Shown piece after piece: positions 5,158 through 8,429 of a DNA stretch of 8,429 bases (position 1 is its first letter; every line of letters starts with the position of its first letter). The notes under the pieces are model-generated. The model saw nothing but the letters and a program-made list of their open reading frames with translations. It did no database searches and was not told the origin of the DNA. The DNA is from JBBTQJ01 sp038065755 (GTDB lineage Bacteria > Patescibacteriota > Minisyncoccia > Minisyncoccales > Staskawiczbacteraceae). Position numbers and translations under genes: made by a program. The stretch spans positions 1 to 8,429 of the forward strand of contig JBBTQJ010000013.1 of assembly GCA_038065755.1 (NCBI GenBank), read 5' to 3'.

Positions 5158-6334
5158 GGGCTTTATCAAGCTGGGGGTCTTTGTTTTGTTCTGAATCCTG
5201 GTCTGTTATTTCAATTTTTATATCAGGATCCAGCCCCGTTTCTGAAATAGACTGGCCTTTTGGAGTAAGCCATTTGGCAACGGTTATTTTTAAAAACGAT
5301 CCGTTGTTTAAATTTATAACTTCTTGAACAGAGCCTTTGCCAAACGATTTTACTCCGATTAGTTTAATATTTCTGTTGTCTCTTAGCGACCCGGCCAACA
5401 TTTCAGAGGCCGAAGCCGTTCCTTGATTTATCAAAACAACCATAGGATAGTCAGAAAGGCTGGCGCTTCCTTCTGCTTTAAATATTTTTTGCTCTTTTTC
5501 TCCGCCTTTGTCTTCAATGGTCACGATTTTACCGGTTTGCAAAAACCATCCGGCAATATTCTGGCTTACTTCAAGGTATCCTCCGGGATTGTTTCTTAAG
5601 TCTAATATTATTTTTTGGGCTGGGCTTGATAGTATTTCAAGGGCCGTTCTTTCAAAGTCAGAAGACAACACGTTGTCAAATTGATAAATCTGTATATAGG
5701 CTATATTTCCATCTTTTAGCTCCCAGTTCATTGGCGGAATTTTAATAACATCCCTTGTGATTTTAATTACCCTTGATTTGTTCCAGCTGGTTCTGTAAAT
5801 TGTTAAATCAATATCTGTTCCTTTTGGTCCGCGGATTAAACTCACCGCTTCTTCTGTTGTCATATCGTATGTGCTTTTGCCGTTTATTTCTAAAATAAAG
5901 TCCCCAGACTTTAATCCTGCTTTTTTACCGGGCGTTCCTTCTAGGGGAGAGATTACTGTTAATTGGTCTTTTTTCAAGCCTATTTCTACCCCAATGCCCT
6001 CAAATGATCCCGAAAGGTCTTGAAAAAACCTTTTGGCCTCGGCCGGATCAAAAAAGGCGGTATAGGGATCATCTAATGTTTTTGCCATTCCGGAAATCGC
6101 TCCATAAATTATTTTTTGAGTATCTATTTTTTCAGGATTGATAAAATTTTGTTTGAGCTTATTGTAAGAATCCCAAAAAAGAGAAAAATCTATTTCTTCG
6201 GGCTGGGCAACTTTATAAACAACCTTATTGTTTCCCACCCATACCCCAATTCCAAAAATAATTAAAAAGCAGACAAACAACGTTATTGACTTGGTTTCTT
6301 TTTTGCTTAAAATATTTTTTAAAGAATTAACCAT
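5132..6334 (-). CDS. ctpA: S41 family C-terminal processing peptidase (CtpA/Prc-like)
   Basis: A 400-aa membrane-anchored serine protease that works outside the cytoplasmic membrane. In order: a short basic N-terminus, one transmembrane anchor (about 16-34, ITLFVCFLIIFGIGVWVG), an N-terminal helical part with LDDPYTAFF (about 87-95), a PDZ domain (about 110-190; GIGVEIG, PGKKAGLKSGDFILEING), and the S41 catalytic domain (about 200-370). The Ser-Lys dyad is Ser308 (GTASASE) and Lys333 (SFGKGSVQ), 25 residues apart as in E. coli Prc. LDLRNNPGG (about 244-252) supplies the substrate-binding loop. The family trims C-termini of envelope proteins or degrades misfolded ones; the substrate here is unknown. 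The gene lies 40 bases after the 178-aa helical protein gene in the same leftward block. No signal-peptidase site is evident, so it is probably an anchored protein. Confidence 0.94.
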   Translation of the reverse strand: MVNSLKNILSKKETKSITLFVCFLIIFGIGVWVGNNKVVYKVAQPEEIDFSLFWDSYNKLKQNFINPEKIDTQKIIYGAISGMAKTLDDPYTAFFDPAEAKRFFQDLSGSFEGIGVEIGLKKDQLTVISPLEGTPGKKAGLKSGDFILEINGKSTYDMTTEEAVSLIRGPKGTDIDLTIYRTSWNKSRVIKITRDVIKIPPMNWELKDGNIAYIQIYQFDNVLSSDFERTALEILSSPAQKIILDLRNNPGGYLEVSQNIAGWFLQTGKIVTIEDKGGEKEQKIFKAEGSASLSDYPMVVLINQGTASASEMLAGSLRDNRNIKLIGVKSFGKGSVQEVINLNNGSFLKITVAKWLTPKGQSISETGLDPDIKIEITDQDSEQNKDPQLDKALEIIKKLK

Positions 6335-6374
6335 TTTTTATAAGAGAAAAAATTGTAAATCAAACTGTCCGATT

Positions 6375-6911
6375 TTATTCAATGCAGCAATCTACTATTT
6401 TTTTTACCAGCCCGCCCAGTTTTCCCATAAATCCCTTTTTTTCTTGGTCTTTATTATTAAGGGCGTTGTCATCTATTTTTTTTATTTCGCCAGCAGGCAC
6501 GACACCCAAATTTATTCCCCAAAAAAGAGAATATAAATTATAGGCTTTTTCAAACAGGTCGTACGCCTCTTCTTTTTTGCCCATTGACAGTTGTTTTGTT
6601 CCTACTTCCATTAACCGCATTGAGCCGGCCAGCAAGTGTTTCATTATGCAATGTTCTTCGTAACTCGGATTTTTTTCAATTTTTTTCATCAACTCTTTTC
6701 TCATTTCCCGAATTTCATTTAAAAAATCATAGTACTTGTTTTCTCCGCCCTTTGCGCCAGAAAAGAAAAAATGCTCTTCTAGAGAAACCAAATTCATAAT
6801 CGCCAACGACAAATCTTCACCCGAAGATAAATCCATTTTATCTTGTTTTTTCATATCATGAAATTTTTGGATAAATTCGTCTAAATTTTTAACTGGGTTT
6901 GCGTCTTCCAT
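6375..6911 (-). CDS. Conserved-looking helical protein of unknown function, 178 aa
   Basis: No named family is recognised, although the sequence resembles uncharacterised proteins I associate with candidate-phyla genomes. It has no signal peptide or membrane segment and is predicted mainly helical and cytosolic. A block at about residues 29-49 (SSGEDLSLAIMNLVSLEEHFFF) is followed by a charged helix (about 59-80), then YEEHCIMKHLLAGSMRLMEVG (84-104). A TPR-like helix pair covers about 105-135 (GKKEEAYDLFEKAYNLYSLFWGINL). A polar linker leads to a short amphipathic tail ending with Cys175-Cys176. The repeated Glu/His clusters (EEH at 45-47, EEHCIMKH at 85-92) could bind a metal, but this is a guess. 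The start lies 12 bases after the CPLC membrane protein stop, so the two are co-transcribed. The paired terminal cysteines are notable next to two thiol proteins. Confidence 0.8.
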   Translation of the reverse strand: MEDANPVKNLDEFIQKFHDMKKQDKMDLSSGEDLSLAIMNLVSLEEHFFFSGAKGGENKYYDFLNEIREMRKELMKKIEKNPSYEEHCIMKHLLAGSMRLMEVGTKQLSMGKKEEAYDLFEKAYNLYSLFWGINLGVVPAGEIKKIDDNALNNKDQEKKGFMGKLGGLVKKIVDCCIE

Positions 6912-6923
6912 ATGATTATTTGG

Positions 6924-7463
6924 TTATTTGGTTAAAAAATAAAATAAAACGCTTAAAATTATCAGAGGGGTAACGGGCATAACTACTTTTTGAAACGGAA
7001 AATAAGCCTTACCATGGTTTTTTTCTTTAAGCTCGTTATATAAATTAGCCCCAAAGTAAAACCCTATGCTTCCTGCAATTATTCCCAATGCTAATTTGTC
7101 AAAATAAAAACCAAACAAATAAAATAATTGGTTTTTTGGGTCTCCTAAAATTTTGTAAAAATAAAGGGGAAGAATTGTTAAAAGATAATAAGCGAAAGCA
7201 GTTGTTGCCGCTTTACCCTGAAAATTAATTTTTTTCTTATCAAGCCAAGAAATTGTCCATATAATCATAGAAACAATCAATCCTCCCACCCATAAGCCCG
7301 ATATGGAGTCGTCTACTCCAAGCCAGCGCGACAGTCCCAACCCAGACCCAACGGCAACCGCGCAAAGCGGACAAACTGCCATCGCCCTTTTTGCAAAAAT
7401 AAAAATAATCGTAAAAACAGATAAAAATAAAATCAATATTTTTTTTAATTTATTGCTGTCCAT
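6924..7463 (-). CDS. Polytopic membrane protein with an extracytoplasmic CPLC motif
   Basis: A 179-aa integral membrane protein with about five or six hydrophobic segments: roughly 8-25, 54-74, 85-106, 112-142 (one or two helices) and 158-178. The first segment ends in KRAMA, like a signal peptide or signal anchor. Cys31 and Cys34 (VCPLC) follow at once, so they probably lie at the outer membrane face. They are the only cysteines. It overlaps the stop of the CPHC thioredoxin-fold gene by 14 bases, which suggests translational coupling and a shared job in thiol redox chemistry. DsbB and VKOR proteins use two cysteine pairs and this has one, so it is not a standard member of either. No named family is assigned, and a redox role is inference from motif and neighbour. 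Confidence 0.8.
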   Translation of the reverse strand: MDSNKLKKILILFLSVFTIIFIFAKRAMAVCPLCAVAVGSGLGLSRWLGVDDSISGLWVGGLIVSMIIWTISWLDKKKINFQGKAATTAFAYYLLTILPLYFYKILGDPKNQLFYLFGFYFDKLALGIIAGSIGFYFGANLYNELKEKNHGKAYFPFQKVVMPVTPLIILSVLFYFLTK

Positions 7464-7839
7464 TGGTTTTTGTTTTAAAAAAGTTTATAATACTTTGGTC
7501 GCCGACAAGACATTTTTCTCCGTCCCATAAAAACGGCACGCCAATGCTGTCTGTGGCAATGTTGCAGATTTTTGCTTTTTCAACCAAAATCTTCTGGTTA
7601 TCATAATCATTATAAATTTCTTTTCTGACAAAAGACACTTTTTCTTCAATTTTATTTTCTGCAATATAGTCGTCAACAATTTTGCAATGAGGGCATCCTT
7701 CTCCGTAAAAAAGTATGATTTGATTGTCTGGTTCGTTCTTGTCTGCTTGGCTTTTATCTTTTGCCTGCCAAAGAGCAACAGAAGAAAAGGCCAATGCAAT
7801 CACAAATAAAATTGTCGGGACAATTATCTTATTTTTCAT
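7450..7839 (-). CDS. Membrane-anchored thioredoxin-fold protein, CPHC active site
   Basis: Read from the ATG at 7839 this is 129 aa. It has a single N-terminal membrane anchor (about 5-24), a short polar linker and a small thioredoxin-like domain. The active site is FYGEGCPHC, with Cys49 and Cys52. CPHC is the active-site dipeptide of DsbA, which gives an oxidising potential. A cis-proline region (SIGVPFLW) follows at about 98-105. Two further cysteines (KICNIA, EKCLVG) may be structural. The frame stays open upstream to a TTG at 7887 (145 aa), but that stretch contains a near-consensus promoter, and the 7839 start places the anchor directly at the N-terminus. A glutaredoxin-like reductase is the alternative to an oxidase. 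It is the first gene of the leftward block and overlaps the CPLC membrane protein gene by 14 bases. Confidence 0.86.
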   Translation of the reverse strand: MKNKIIVPTILFVIALAFSSVALWQAKDKSQADKNEPDNQIILFYGEGCPHCKIVDDYIAENKIEEKVSFVRKEIYNDYDNQKILVEKAKICNIATDSIGVPFLWDGEKCLVGDQSIINFFKTKTNGQQ

Positions 7840-7858
7840 AACATTTATTATATTTCCC

Positions 7859-7887
7859 ATTATACGATTGTTAAAGAAATTATTCAA
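7859..7887 (-). promoter_or_regulatory. Strong predicted promoter of the leftward redox/protease block
   Basis: Leftward strand: TTGAAT (7887-7882), exactly 17 bases, then consensus TATAAT (7864-7859). The predicted start near 7852 gives a leader of about 12 bases to the ATG at 7839. It lies just after a terminator for the preceding unit. It also decides the start codon: the upstream in-frame TTG (7887) and ATG (7860) fall inside the promoter and before the transcript start. Confidence 0.72.
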
Positions 7888-7945
7888 TCCCCCGCCGTTA
7901 TTTGATCCATATAAAAAAGTGGATTATTTATTAGACCTATTGCTA

Positions 7946-7973
7946 AAAAATTCAAGAAAAATCTTGAATTTTT
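7946..7973 (-). terminator. Rho-independent terminator of the rightmost leftward unit
   Basis: AAAAATTCAAGA (7946-7957) and TCTTGAATTTTT (7962-7973) form a perfect 12-bp stem with a 4-base loop. On the leftward strand the stem ends in a run of six T. It overlaps the stop of the 56-codon ORF and lies 59 bases before the next promoter's -35, as expected for a unit boundary. Confidence 0.78.
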
Positions 7974-8142
7974 ATAATTTTGCCCCACAATAAAAAGTTG
8001 CAAAATGTTTTTGGGGTTTTGAATTTTCTCCGTCTTGGCTTATTTCCCACTTGCATGAAGGGCTTGGGGAGGAATGCGGGATAGTTTCGGACTGAGAGTT
8101 TTCTGAAAAAAATTCTCGGTTAATTACTTTAAAACAAATCAT
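7972..8142 (-). CDS. Small hypothetical ORF, 56 aa
   Basis: An ATG at 8142 overlaps the TGA of the preceding frame as ATGA. The frame runs 56 codons to TAA at 7972-7974, which sits in the terminator stem. The product (MICFKVINREFFSEN at its start, then a Ser/Pro-rich SSPSPSC, then KWEISQDGEN) has three cysteines and no membrane segment or known motif. The overlap and terminator position argue for a coding sequence; the odd composition and short length argue against. No function is proposed. It may be a remnant linked to the broken gene before it. Confidence 0.38.
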   Translation of the reverse strand: MICFKVINREFFSENSQSETIPHSSPSPSCKWEISQDGENSKPQKHFATFYCGAKL

Positions 8143-8429
8143 TGTCCGTCCATAAATCCAAACATATCAATCAATTTTGCTTTTGTATAGACAATATCTG
8201 TGTCTTACGATGTTAAAAAATCAAATGTATATATTTTAAACGAATTAAAAACATCTTTGTTTTTTTCATAGAAGTTTTTAATTTTCAATAAAGATTTTTT
8301 ATTAAAAGAATGAATTTTAAAACTTTTTCTAAAGTATTTGTCAAAAGCAGGAACATTAGCAAAAACTCCCAACATAATTTTTGTTATTAAAGTATCGCTC
8401 GGCTTATTTTCTTTTCCGAGTGCAGAAAT
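8139..8429 (-). pseudogene. 3' part of an unrecognised gene with an in-frame TAA, probably degraded
   Basis: Partial at the window edge. Leftward from 8429, 74 codons read as protein-like sequence (ISALGKENKPSDTLITKIML, then GVFANVPAFDKYFRKSF and KNFYEKNKDVFNSFKIYTFD) to a TAA at 8205-8207. The same frame then continues for 21 plausible codons (DTDIVYTKAKLIDMFGFMDG) to TGA at 8139-8141, which overlaps the next ATG. The continuing amino-acid quality across the stop, with no frame change, suggests a point mutation such as GAA or AAA to TAA. The stretch recalls the C-terminal part of an uncharacterised soluble family, but I cannot name it. The alternative is that the gene truly ends at 8205 and the remainder is chance. 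TAA is not reassigned in known candidate-phyla codes, so recoding is unlikely. Confidence 0.55.

Noticed and set aside
6335..6374. Possible promoter before the S41 protease (TTGATT and TATAAA)
   Set aside because: Spacer is only 15 bases and the predicted transcript start would fall at or inside the start codon.
7485..7799. 104-codon leftward frame in another phase of the thioredoxin-fold gene
   Set aside because: Lys-rich low-complexity translation; the CPHC frame is clearly the coding one.
7724..7993. 89-codon rightward frame opposite the thioredoxin-fold gene and promoter region
   Set aside because: Antisense to the signal anchor of a real gene and crosses its promoter and the preceding terminator.
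8139..8429. Alternative genetic code explaining the in-frame stop
   Set aside because: The stop is TAA; the known candidate-phyla recoding concerns TGA, and all intact genes here read with the standard code.
1..8429. CRISPR array, tRNA or rRNA genes
   Set aside because: No regularly spaced repeats, cloverleaf-like segments or rRNA signature sequences were seen on either strand.

Overview
The window is AT-rich, tightly packed bacterial DNA. It most likely comes from a Candidate Phyla Radiation (Patescibacteria) genome, perhaps of the Parcubacteria type. This is an inference from overall character: single-copy housekeeping genes with short or no spacers, starts without Shine-Dalgarno sequences, a UppS with a DGNRRWA motif, a free-standing LAGLIDADG endonuclease, and a small helical protein of a kind I associate with these genomes. 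No rRNA or other phylogenetic marker is present, so the assignment is tentative. All intact genes read through with the standard code, so there is no sign of UGA recoding.

Layout. (a) 1-1002, rightward: an 11-5-11 perfect palindrome sits just upstream of a complete XerC/D-type tyrosine recombinase gene. (b) 1003-1767: a self-contained cassette holds a single-motif LAGLIDADG homing endonuclease gene with its own promoter and a strong terminator. Four copies of a 14-15 bp motif (TTTGTCGCAYAATAA) bracket it, as an outer direct pair and an inner inverted pair. (c) 1768-2631, leftward: uppS is preceded by an unlisted 51-codon single-pass membrane protein. (d) 2661-2942, rightward: rpmA (bL27). It is divergent from the 51-codon gene across only 29 bp, with two overlapping promoters. 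A bidirectional terminator follows. (e) 3002-7839, leftward: a long co-directional block. In transcription order it holds a CPHC thioredoxin-fold protein, a CPLC membrane protein, a 178-aa helical protein of unknown function, an S41 C-terminal processing protease, rplI (bL9) and pyrG. A near-consensus promoter at 7859-7887 starts the block. (f) 7946-8429, leftward: the tail of a different transcription unit. It has the 3' part of an unrecognised gene interrupted by an in-frame TAA, a 56-codon ORF overlapping it by ATGA, and a hairpin terminator.

How the genes may work together: uppS (lipid carrier), rpmA and rplI (ribosome) and pyrG (CTP synthesis) are core growth functions. The CPHC/CPLC pair and the S41 protease suggest an envelope protein folding and processing module. 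The recombinase, its palindrome and the endonuclease cassette form the mobile or recombination-related part. The most unusual structures are the candidate Xer site beside a solitary recombinase gene and the repeat-bracketed endonuclease cassette inserted between it and uppS.
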